Source: Trichomonas vaginalis G3 (Eukaryota; Parabasalia; Trichomonadida; Trichomonadidae). From it: DNA of 64,000 nucleotides. Positions 50,411 through 59,541 of the stretch are shown here, piece after piece; position 1 is the first letter of the stretch; every line of letters begins with the position of its first letter. Made by a program: the position numbers and the translations under genes. The stretch lies in NCBI RefSeq assembly GCF_026262505.1, contig NC_067207.1, positions 29,108,082 to 29,172,081 of the forward strand, given 5' to 3'. Below the pieces are notes generated by a model, which was not told the DNA's origin, ran no database searches, and saw only the letters and a list, made by a program, of their open reading frames with translations.

Positions 50411-50647
50411 ATGGCGGCAGGATTCTTTAAAAAATTATGGGATGGAATTAAGAAAGCTGCAGGTTGGGTTTATAAAAAGATTATTAAACCCGTTGCAAAC
50501 TTTTTGGCACCAGTAGCGAAAACGGCAGGAACTATCATAGGTGGAGTATTAGGTACTAAAGCAGGTAATCCGGCGATGGGAGCACAAGCAGGTAACGCAA
50601 TTGGTGGAATAGCTGAAGGAATACTTAATAAAATAGGAGGTAGATAG
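50411..50647 (+). CDS. Amphipathic/Gly-rich peptide 2 (element C)
   Basis: 78 residues, MAAGFFKKLWDGIKKAAGWV at the start and NKIGGR at the end. Cationic amphipathic helix, hydrophobic helix, then a glycine-zipper-like section. Frame looks whole. Convergent with peptide 1, 29 bp away. See 47482-47718. Confidence 0.65.
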   Translation: MAAGFFKKLWDGIKKAAGWVYKKIIKPVANFLAPVAKTAGTIIGGVLGTKAGNPAMGAQAGNAIGGIAEGILNKIGGR

Positions 50648-50676
50648 TGGAAAAATAAATTATTTTAAAATTATTT

Positions 50677-50892
50677 TTATCTTAGTATCGGTTGTAGTCT
50701 TTGATAAACTTTTTCTCCTTTATTTAAAACTTCTCTTATTGGGGCAGCTTTTGGTGTTATTGATTCAGCAATGTCACTAATTGCTTCTTTATTCTTAAAT
50801 ATCCAATTTGCTCCTTTCTTCATTGTTTCCCAAACTTTACTCGCTCCTCTTTTTACTTTATCCCACAGTTTCTTAAATATACCTGCAGCCAT
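50677..50892 (-). CDS. 71-residue amphipathic peptide 1 (element C)
   Basis: MAAGIFKKLWDKVKRGASKV start, LNKGEKVYQRLQPILR end. Differs from the B copy at about four residues, all conservative. Divergent from the capsid gene with a ~70-bp AT-rich gap, which probably holds both promoters. Confidence 0.65.
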   Translation of the reverse strand: MAAGIFKKLWDKVKRGASKVWETMKKGANWIFKNKEAISDIAESITPKAAPIREVLNKGEKVYQRLQPILR

Positions 50893-50961
50893 AGTTGATT
50901 ATTTCATTAAAATTAAAAATTCATTTTCATCTTTTAATTTTGATTTTTTATTTAATAATAA

Positions 50962-52604
50962 ATGACGACTAAACTATTTGGTGCCAAACACTAAAACCGA
51001 TTAATGGAAATGTGTTTCATTCATTCGAAAAGATAAATGAAATATTCGCAAAGAATGACGGTAGAAGATATTATAGAGAACTTGAAAGTTCATGCTATGA
51101 CTCTGATGCTCCATATTTTGATGATAAACAAACTCATTTAAGAATTACAAATCCAGCTCATGATGTGAACCAATTAGGTGACACATATATTAAACGCAAA
51201 GTTAAAGCAACTCTAGTTTCAAATAAAGCTTTCACATGTGATGCCGCTTTTAAATGCATACGTTTATTCGTTGGTTACAAATCATCAAATCAAAGCTTTA
51301 AACAATTAGAAGTAGAAACCGAAAGAGGTGATGCCGGTTATCTTCAGATGGATTGCGCCCGTGAATCTTTCGCATTTGCAACATATAAACCAAAATCAGA
51401 AAGGAAAGTTAAAAAGTTTGTTCATTCGTTATATAATAATGTTCAAAAATATGATAACTCAGTATGTGGTAAATATATTGACCCTTCAGAAGTTTTCAAG
51501 AAAGCAAATGAAGAAGTTGATATCACTTTTGATATGATTATTCCGGTAAATGATTTGTTAGCATTTCAGGCGTTCGATGATTATCCTAAATCATTTGGTG
51601 AAATCATTCTTAAAATATTATGTTTTCAGGGATACTTTAGTATTTTGTCAGGTTGACCCGTTAAGAGTTGCTGATTTACAAAATTACGTTTATGAAAAGA
51701 TAACTGATGAAAATTATGAAAAGATTATGAATCATGTTATAAATATGATCGCAAATTCCAACAAATCGGACTTCCTGCCAAATTAATTACAAGCTTAGCC
51801 GCTACATCTGCTGACGCAACAGTTGATGACGTTATTTATTCATGCACAAAGATGGAAGTTCTAGAGGATAAATGCATTACACCAGGATACGGTTTTAATT
51901 GAAGAATCAGTTAAAGCAATACCACGTTTATTCAGTAAGGAAGATCCATTCATGATTCCAGCTCAACATATTGACGTTCGTTCACTAAATGGAGGTTGCA
52001 TCACTCCTGAAGGTATTAGCTCAGATTTCTCATACGCTCTTCATAATGTTACAGATGTTGTTTAACATTTCCGAAGAATGCAATGCAAAGAACGGTTTTA
52101 GAAAATCCAATGCTTCGAGGTCTTCAGGTCACTATAGATTCCAGAAACTTCCCCGATCAAGCGATGACCACAGTGGGTGACATATTCTTTACACGTATGC
52201 TTCAAGCTTCTGATTTAGATGGAGTGAATGAATGCACAGAAGAATACGAGGACTCATTAACTAGACACTGAATGATGATGATGGCACGCCATTAGCTAGA
52301 ACATGGAAAGACCAAACTTCATTCTTATGCACTTTCCAGTTCAACGTGATGGAGCGGGTATATTCTTTGATGGATTAGAAACTTTCAACTCACAAGTTAC
52401 AGTACAAGTGAAAGCTTATCCAATCATTCAGGGTGTAAATGACACTTACTGTTCAAAGGTGACAAATCCTCCTCAGGTTTGGTTTACTAGGACTACGTAT
52501 TGGACATGGACACCGGATGAAGGTTTGAAATATCATTCAACAGGTACAACCACCACAGTATAGAAGTTTTCATATGATGAAATATGATGAATAGAAATGT
52601 TTAA
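50962..52604 (+). pseudogene. Major capsid protein (element C copy)
   Basis: Near-identical counterpart of 45534-47174, with about five breaks. The high identity outside the breaks shows that decay is recent. See the B copy for fold and role. Confidence 0.75.
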
Positions 52605-52629
52605 AATTATTAAATTTATTTTTGATTAA

Positions 52630-53464
52630 ATGGATTTAAATTCATCCACCCCTTATGAAGAATTAGCGGGAGTATATAATACATACGTAGATGATATGAT
52701 TAATGAAGCATTGAGTGATAATAGAAATGCTCTATCTAAGGAAAAATTAATGAAAATTCCATATTCTGAATGTTACTTAAATTCAATCACTGCAGCAATT
52801 AGTAAACAAAATAAAGGTAAAACATTAACGATATTAAAACAAATTATCATTATTGCTAACACTTCCCCCCATTCACATGTGTTAATTTATATAAACCGTT
52901 CAGGTTCACCTTCAGATGATACATTTGAATCTTAAAGCATTTAATCAAAATTCCAATTATTTTTTTCACAAGAAGAAGCAGAAGATTATTTAAAAACTTT
53001 TTAATGTATAAAGAATTATATAATACAATCAAGAAAGCAAGGATTAGAGGATAAAATTATTGATAAACAACGGGATGAATTATTTGAAACACTTTCTATT
53101 TCAAATTTTGATAGAAATTTTTGCATTCACTCATTTTTCTAGATGATGCAGTGAAATCAAAACTAATAACAAATGAGAAATCATATTTTAATCAGTTATT
53201 AACTCAATGTCGACACATTCAGTGTTCATTCTTTATGGCTGTTCAATACTTCAAAGCATTAAAGCACAAACATTAAATCAAATCTATCAACCCTTTTCAT
53301 TTTCAGTGGGTTTAGTCGTCAACAGTTGAAAGTTATGCTTTATCAAGTGAATTTACCAATGAGCATTAATGAACTTTACACACAATATCAGCAATTAGGT
53401 GAACATGGAAAAATAATAGTTGATTTAAATAAAGGAAGTGTTAAATTTGATTAACTTTTTATAA
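52630..53464 (+). pseudogene. Genome-packaging ATPase (element C copy)
   Basis: Counterpart of 44687-45509 with the same Walker regions recognisable; about four breaks. It carries a small in-frame N-terminal difference (NSSTPYEEL) relative to B. Confidence 0.7.
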
Positions 53465-53494
53465 TTAATTTTTATTTTTTATTTATAATTAAAC

Positions 53495-54431
53495 ATGACA
53501 GAAATAGCAAATCTTTCTACAGGTTCCATTAAAACAAGGGACAAACAAAAAAGGGTGCATATAATAGAACTATGAAAGTTCCTGATGGAATGAAAGAATT
53601 AGTTCAATTGTTGCTGGTCTTCAAAAGATGTTAAACAAATGAGAAACGTTTTAACATTACCAGAAGCTCAAGCATATGCCAAACGTCAAGGTCCAAATTG
53701 GGAAGCACACGAAGCAGACATTACAGGTCCAAATGGAAAACCTGATGGTATATAATGAAGTTTTCGTTACTGATGGTCAAGGTAATATTAAAGTCATAAA
53801 TGGTTATAAATTAACTATATCTGATTATCCTAAACGTAAAGTATATAATGAACGTTATCCTATGCAATTTGATGAAAATGGAAAAGCTGTTAAACAATAC
53901 ATTGGAGAAGGTGAAAATGGTCCAATTAATTCATACCGTCGTAATCCATATTCTTATTTCAATGAAGAATTAAATGCTATTGAAGAGGGACCGGATGGAT
54001 TACCACGATATTCTAACCAGTTTGATGGTCAATATGCAAATATTAGACCTGAAATTTCAGCTAAGAAATTCTTTAAAGTTGCTTTATTCGATCCAGTTTT
54101 CGCAAATGTTAAAGATGAACTTAAACAGCAATTCCAACCAATTATAGTAGCAAGAATTGCATCAGGTGCTTTATCTCAAGCATTCAAAGATTTAATTAAG
54201 AAACCATTATATCAGCAACGTGGTTTAACTTATGATTTAGTTAAGGAATCAGATAAAAGAAAATTTGAGAAATCAGATGATTATAAGAATGCAATTAATG
54301 AATATATTCGGTCTATTAATTTCGATGAAAATGCTAAAAATCAACTTCATGAACAAATACAGGGAATAATAGATTCAAAATTCCAGCAAAATAAAAGTTT
54401 AAATATATTTTTTTTATTCGATTATAAATGA
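53495..54431 (+). pseudogene. Structural-block protein with divergent C-terminus (element C)
   Basis: Counterpart of 43758-44656. The N-terminal part is near identical, while the last ~95 residues (from about 54105) differ strongly: LSQAFKDLIKKPLYQQRG against LSEAFKELIKKPLYSQQG, then unrelated tails. The same layout with many substitutions points to recombination with a related element. About three breaks. Confidence 0.5.
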
Positions 54432-55097
54432 GAAGACGTTTCACTAGTCAAAAGAACACTAACGCAAAAGCAGAGATTACGGTTGGTTATAACGTAAATG
54501 ATGATAAATCACGAATTATTCAAAATGTTAAAGTTAATGTTAGCCCTGAATTAACAAGGTCAGCAACTCAACCAAATTTATTAACTCGTGACTTACCGAA
54601 GAATGAGGAGAATGAAGAAAACCATGAGAATGGAGACCCAATCATTTTATCTGAACCCGGTAAAGAACCTGTTGAAATTCCCACTTATCCAACATACCCC
54701 CACTCTTTCATCAAACATCGAGAACCCATATAAAATAGACATTAATTCTGAATTAATGAAAATTTACCGTGATATAATAATTAATAATTATGATTCAATA
54801 ATAAATTTAATTGATCAATCCGGTTTAATTATTTTACCTTATGAATCATTAATTCACATTATCGCCATTCTTTGTGATGTTCAAGATTCAGACGTTAAGA
54901 TTCAATTTTTCATAGATGATGAGGTTTCATGCTGCGGAACAGTTGCAAAAATAAATCCTATAAAGGATATTAGCACAATTAAGATATCAAAGAACGGAAC
55001 AACAACTGAACTTCATTTAACATATAATGATATTTATAATAAAATAGTTGATGAATATAAAATATCACTTGAAAAATTCTTTGTTAAGGCTATTTAA
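54428..55097 (+). pseudogene. CCG-motif structural-block protein (element C)
   Basis: Counterpart of 42970-43674 and distant relative of 9146-9727. EVSCCGTVAKI and the FFVKAI end are clear. Broken, probably once. Its start overlaps the end of the previous gene by 4 bp, and its end overlaps the convergent gene by 4 bp. Confidence 0.5.
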
Positions 55098-55573
55098 TAT
55101 TCAAGCATTAACATTATCGAATAATAATCCTTTGAATCATAATCAATAATAATTGACCTTTCACCAGTTTCTATCGTTTGTTTTATTTCTTTTTGTTCCC
55201 CACTATCTGGATCGGTCATTGTAATTGTTTTTGTTATAGTATCAGCTTTATCTTTAACTTCAATCTTTTTTCCATCGGGATATTTAAACCAAAATTCCAA
55301 AAATTCGATATTGTCAATCTGTTCATATTTTAATCTATCAATTACATTTTTAATACCATCTGAAAATCTTATGAAATGGTCATTATATGGGTTTGATTGA
55401 ACTAAATTTGAATGAAGTGAAATATAACCTGTTGATGAATATGACATTGACTCATATTTTCTGAAAACACTAAAATTTATAACATGAATGAATTTCTTAT
55501 TCGTTGAATTTATGAATTCTTGAGGTAATCTTATTCTAGTTTTATTTATCACTGGAAAATAACGCTTTACCAT
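55094..55573 (-). CDS. Unknown conserved protein (element C)
   Basis: 159 residues; same gene as 42494-42973 with three or so substitutions (for example SSTGYIS for SSSGYIS). Frame looks whole. No family recognised. Confidence 0.55.
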   Translation of the reverse strand: MVKRYFPVINKTRIRLPQEFINSTNKKFIHVINFSVFRKYESMSYSSTGYISLHSNLVQSNPYNDHFIRFSDGIKNVIDRLKYEQIDNIEFLEFWFKYPDGKKIEVKDKADTITKTITMTDPDSGEQKEIKQTIETGERSIIIDYDSKDYYSIMLMLEY

Positions 55574-55592
55574 ATTTTTAATCGTAATAAAA

Positions 55593-56301
55593 ATGTCAAT
55601 TATCAATATTATTTCGAATAATAGCTGTGAATTAAATTTAACAGTTAGCGGAATTTATAATGTTACTCTCGTTTCTGTGAGTGGTAAATTTAATCCCATT
55701 CTTTTAGACCCTTCAGATTATATATCATTTATTAAAGATGACCTTGAAAAAACGTATGATATGTATATAAATAATGTGATAGCGAAATGGGATATTAACA
55801 TGATTTTAAGTTATTTAAATGAATCATTTATCGTATGGTATGAAGAAAATTTTAAATCAAAACCCGATAAACTTTTTGAACTTGATGAAATAAATAACCT
55901 TATTAAATTCCCGCTGAAAATTAAATTTTGTACTCCTCATCTTCGTTCATTGTTGGGGATATTAAATTTTGAAAAAGATGTTGGGGATGTTTTGTATTCT
56001 GACACTGGTTCCAATTTCATTTTAATCAAATGTGATAAAGTTAATACCCCAATGAGATTTTCACATCAAACATTAGACCCTAACTCTTACCCATCAATAC
56101 AAAACATTTTATCCATCAACTTAAACACATTTTCTTTATCATATCCGTTTCAATTATCCGGGAATTCATTTATTCTTCATTCAAAAGATTTATCAAATAT
56201 TAAATTTAGAATAACTGACCTATTTGATTGTGATTTAGAATTCATGAATGAAATATTATGGCAATTTCAAATAGAAAAATAGCTGATGAGATAACGGATT
56301 A
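55593..56301 (+). CDS. Penton / minor capsid candidate (element C)
   Basis: Near identical to 41764-42474. The FRITDLFDCDLEF and WQFQIEK strands are kept; the extreme C-terminus differs slightly. Upstream of the fibre-like gene on the same strand, 26 bp away. Confidence 0.6.
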
Positions 56302-56326
56302 AATATTTATTTTTAAATCATAATAA

Positions 56327-57391
56327 ATGATTAAACAACAGCAACCACAGCAACTTAAGGCGCAAAACACCCAGGTCCTTCAGACCATTACATACGCCAT
56401 ATATGCATATAATTCAAAGACGGCAGAACAAACGCAAAGGTTGAAATATGGAGATTTGGAGATAGTATTGAAAAATGAACATTTCGAATTCGTTTGCAAA
56501 GGTGGTGCAGTGATATCAAATATAAAAGAAATTTTATTTATGAATTCAAAAATTAAAGGAATAACGGATGATATAACATCAATTCCACCAGAAGAACAGA
56601 GATATTACGCATTAAATGCATTTCCTAAAGTTTTGAAGATTGGAAGATTTAATTTAAATGAGGAATTCATAGAAGGTTTCCTAAATGACATAATGAAGAA
56701 GGTGGATAAGGAATACGTGGATAGTGAGTTAAATAAGAAGGCAAATTTGGTTTATGTTGATGAAAAAGATAATGAAATTAAAGAAAAGGTTGAATGGTAT
56801 CATGAATGGACATTGGAGACTTTTAAAGTTAAAGCTGATACAGAATGGGTTTCAGGATGTTTAGACCTTAAAGCAGATAAAACTTATGTAGATGAAAATT
56901 ATGCAAAGAAGTCGGAAGTAAATGATGTGATTACAAGCATGAAAAATGAAATACTTCAAACATTATATCCTGTTGGTTCTATTTATACGTCAATGAACTC
57001 AACAAATCCATCAACAGTTTTAGGTTTTGGTACGTGGAAGCAGATTGTAGATAAATTCTTATACTGTGCTAGATATTCAAAGCAAACAGGTGGTTCAAAG
57101 AAAATTAAAGAAGCAAACCTTCCACCACACACTCATACAGGAACTACAAACACAACAGGTAATCATTCACATTCAATAACAAAAAGAGGTTATACAAATC
57201 TTGCAGCGGGTTCGGATAGGTGGGGAATGAATAGATATGATATCACAACTGACCCAGTAGATTCAAGCACAGGTATTTTCTGTGGAACCGCAGGTAATCA
57301 TTCACACACTTTCACAACAAATCCAACAGGCTCGGGTAAAGATTACATGCCACCATTTGTGACTGTATTCGCATGGTACCGCGTTCATTGA
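56327..57391 (+). CDS. Fibre-like protein with phage tail-collar C-terminus (element C)
   Basis: A predicted protein of 354 residues; frame looks whole. Residues 1-130 are the conserved base, followed by a short stalk with KVDKEYVDSELNKKAN and LKADKTYVDENYAKKS units. About residue 205 onward is the collar-like domain: LYPVGSIYTSMNSTNPSTVL, GFGTWKQIVDKFLY, GGSKKI, LPPHTHTG, GNHSHSI, GNHSHTF, GKDYMPPFVTVFAWYRV. The His-x-His pairs fit the metal-binding sites of phage fibre tips. The B copy has the same base and tip with a propeller-like insert. Likely receptor-binding spike, acquired in part from phage (inference). Confidence 0.8.
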   Translation: MIKQQQPQQLKAQNTQVLQTITYAIYAYNSKTAEQTQRLKYGDLEIVLKNEHFEFVCKGGAVISNIKEILFMNSKIKGITDDITSIPPEEQRYYALNAFPKVLKIGRFNLNEEFIEGFLNDIMKKVDKEYVDSELNKKANLVYVDEKDNEIKEKVEWYHEWTLETFKVKADTEWVSGCLDLKADKTYVDENYAKKSEVNDVITSMKNEILQTLYPVGSIYTSMNSTNPSTVLGFGTWKQIVDKFLYCARYSKQTGGSKKIKEANLPPHTHTGTTNTTGNHSHSITKRGYTNLAAGSDRWGMNRYDITTDPVDSSTGIFCGTAGNHSHTFTTNPTGSGKDYMPPFVTVFAWYRVH

Positions 57392-57404
57392 ATGTGCTTG
57401 AGCT

Positions 57405-58185
57405 CCAAAAATGAGACAACATGACATTTTGACAACAACACAGGAGGAAGGCAGTTATGAATTATTTTTGAAGAACTGAAGGTGCTACCATGTTACCATG
57501 TGCTACCAGGTTAATTAACTTCTCTGAAAAAATGAGACAACATGACATTTAGACAACAACACAGGAGGAAGGCAGTTATGAATTATTTTTGAAGAACTGA
57601 AGGTGCTACCATGTTACCATGTGCTACCAGGTCATTTAACTTCTCTGAAAAAATGAGACAACATGACATTTAGACAACAACACAGGAGGAAGGCAGTTAT
57701 GAATTATTTTTGAAGAACTGAAGGTGTCACCAGGTCACCAGGTCACCAGGTTAATTAACTTCTCTGAAAAAATGAGACAACATGACATTTAGACAACAAC
57801 ACAGGAGGAAGGCAGTTATGAATTATTTTTGAAGAACTGAAGGTGCTACCATGTTACCATGTGCTACCAGGTTAATTAACTTCTCTGAAAAAATGAGACA
57901 ACATGACATTTAGACAACAACACAGGAGGAAGGCAGTTATGAATTATTTTTGAAGAACTGAAGGTGCTACCATGTTACCATGTGCTACCAGGTTAATTAA
58001 CTTCTCTGAAAAAATGAGACAACATGACATTTAGACAACAACACAGGAGGAAGGCAGTTATGAATTATTTTTGAAGAACTGAAGGTGCTACCATGTTACC
58101 ATGTGCTACCAGGTTAATTAACTTCTCTGAAAAAATGAGACAACATGACATTTAGACAACAACACAGGAGGAAGGCAGTTATGAA
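57405..58185 (+). repeat. 121-bp tandem array bordering cargo of C
   Basis: Six and a half copies, period 121 bp (one 119). Each unit carries TGAGACAACATGACATTTAG, ACAACACAGGAGGAAGGCAG, TTATTTTTGAAGAACTGAAG and a block of 8-bp-spaced sites, GCTACCATGTTACCATGTGC. One unit instead has GTCACCAGGTCACCAGGTCA. The same family in inverted orientation lies at 61318-61690. No gene. Confidence 0.85.
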
Positions 58186-58198
58186 TTCAAATCATACT

Positions 58199-58545
58199 TT
58201 ATAAAGCATCATTTACAGGTATTTCATCGTCAGTAAATGAATCATCATTATCATTTGGTTCAACCTGTTTATATAATCCTTTCATTTCTTCTTTCAAAAC
58301 ATAACACCATGTTTGTTTATCGTCTATTCTTCTATGTTTCCTATCACATTTATCCTTAATGCTCATTTGAAAGTTTTTGTCTTTCATGTCTGATGGTTTG
58401 CAGAATAGAGCATTTTTACACGTCATCTTTGACCGAACGAATGAGGCGAAGTTGTTTGTTATATTGTATGTATTCGTATTCTTCATTTATGGCTTCATGA
58501 ACGATAGCAGTTGTTGTGTTCTCTGTTGTTGACATATCTGTCATT
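58199..58545 (-). pseudogene. Chimeric remnant: KilA-N-module gene start joined to helicase end
   Basis: The upstream part resembles the first ~40 residues of the A gene at 2744-3523 (STTENTTT, HEAINEEYE, NKQLRLIRS). The downstream part equals the end of the B primase-helicase (CKNALFCKPSDMKDKNFQMS). Both parents hold a similar short ATGACATGTA-like stretch, so microhomology recombination is likely. A relic of cargo exchange. Broken. Confidence 0.55.
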
Positions 58546-58605
58546 TCATACAAAATAAAACTAACTTTATTTTCTGACTTTCACAAAAGACCAAAAATAA
58601 ACGCT

Positions 58606-59217
58606 TTACATGTATTTTTCAGCAACTTCGTCAAATAATTTTATAGCTTTATCTATCTCATCTACTTCAAACGTTTCTTTACCTTTCATGGGAGCACCAT
58701 ACCTTTTCTCAAACTTTTCAAGTAGTTCTGTTTCAGCAGCTCTCATATCATTAACGAACACAACCTTGACTCTATTGACTGTACTGTCATATCTTTGAGT
58801 TATATTATATGTTCTTCCTATCTTATATCTCTTTGTATTGAAGTCCTTCGGTTTCTGAACGATATAAAGTAAGCCTTCACTGCAACGTTCTGAGTCGAAT
58901 GAACCATATGTTATGAAGTTATATCCAACAACTGGGTCTAACCATAACAAAACTATTGGTATAAGACTTTTGTCAATGAGATATGCTCTTGTTCCATGAA
59001 ATGCTACTGATATCATAAGCTCAGGATTTCTTGTCAAAATTTTCTGAGTTGAAGCATTTCTAACCCAGTCGCTTGTTTTCTTTTCAGATGGAGATATAAT
59101 GTCTGACAAAGAATATTTGTTGTATTTCTTTGAGTATCTTACGTTTAAATCACCTATTCTAACCACTTTGGTGTCATTGTCAATCTTTCTAACTGTTTCA
59201 AACTCAATGTTTGTCAT
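58606..59217 (-). CDS. KilA-N-like / GIY-YIG-type (T5orf172-like) protein (element C)
   Basis: A predicted protein of 203 residues with a frame that looks whole. N-terminal half: VRIGDLNVRYSKKYNKYSLS and DPVVGYNFITY, a KilA-N/MSV199-like DNA-binding region. C-terminal half: EGLLYIVQKPKDFNTKRYKI, GRTYNITQRYD, DMRAAETELLEKFEKRYG and KGKETFEVD, the GIY-YIG-superfamily pattern (Y-I-V, G-R-T, R, E) found in T5orf172/Mug113-type proteins. May cut or bind DNA. The start is the ATG after GTATGTAAAGACAG; an in-frame codon lies in the leader. A broken copy is at 207-820. Confidence 0.65.
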   Translation of the reverse strand: MTNIEFETVRKIDNDTKVVRIGDLNVRYSKKYNKYSLSDIISPSEKKTSDWVRNASTQKILTRNPELMISVAFHGTRAYLIDKSLIPIVLLWLDPVVGYNFITYGSFDSERCSEGLLYIVQKPKDFNTKRYKIGRTYNITQRYDSTVNRVKVVFVNDMRAAETELLEKFEKRYGAPMKGKETFEVDEIDKAIKLFDEVAEKYM

Positions 59218-59262
59218 TTCTGTCTTTACATACAAAATAAAAATAAAGTTAGTTTTATTTTT
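59218..59262 (-). promoter_or_regulatory. Shared leader, element C copy 1
   Basis: On the minus strand ACTAACTTTATTTTTATTTT, then GTATGTAAAGACAGAA and ATG. The GTTAGTTTT block is in the opposite orientation relative to the other copies, whereas the start-proximal GTATGTAAAGACAG is in the usual one. This suggests that the two blocks are separate sites. Confidence 0.5.
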
Positions 59263-59541
59263 GTTGCTGAATTCAATAAAAAGATATTTTAGGTGAAGAG
59301 GTGAGATTTCACCTCCTTTCTCACCTAATTTTTCACCCCAGTTATTTTATAAGCGTTTTACATGGTAAACGTTATTTTTTAAATTTTGTGAAAACTCAAC
59401 GGTTTGACACATACCCTAAAAATTATTTTACTCAGAATTTTGTTGCTGAATTCAATAAAAAGATATTTTAGGTGAAGAGGTGAGATTTCACCTCCTTTCT
59501 CACCTAATTTTTCACCCCAGTTATTTTATAAGCGTTTTACA
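59256..59541. repeat. Tandem duplication of a gene 3' end plus half-site array
   Basis: About 105 bp (59256-59362) recur at 59438-59541, period ~181 bp: TTGTTGCTGAATTCAATAAA, a GGTGAAGAGGTGAGATTTCA array, and the codons for the last residues of the neighbouring gene (TTATTTTATAAGCGTTTTAC). Only the second copy is joined to the gene at 59526-60491. Confidence 0.75.

Noticed and set aside
57405-58185. CRISPR-like array or satellite DNA of the host
   Set aside because: Units of 121 bp are tandem, with no spacers, and occur only at the cargo borders of the elements.
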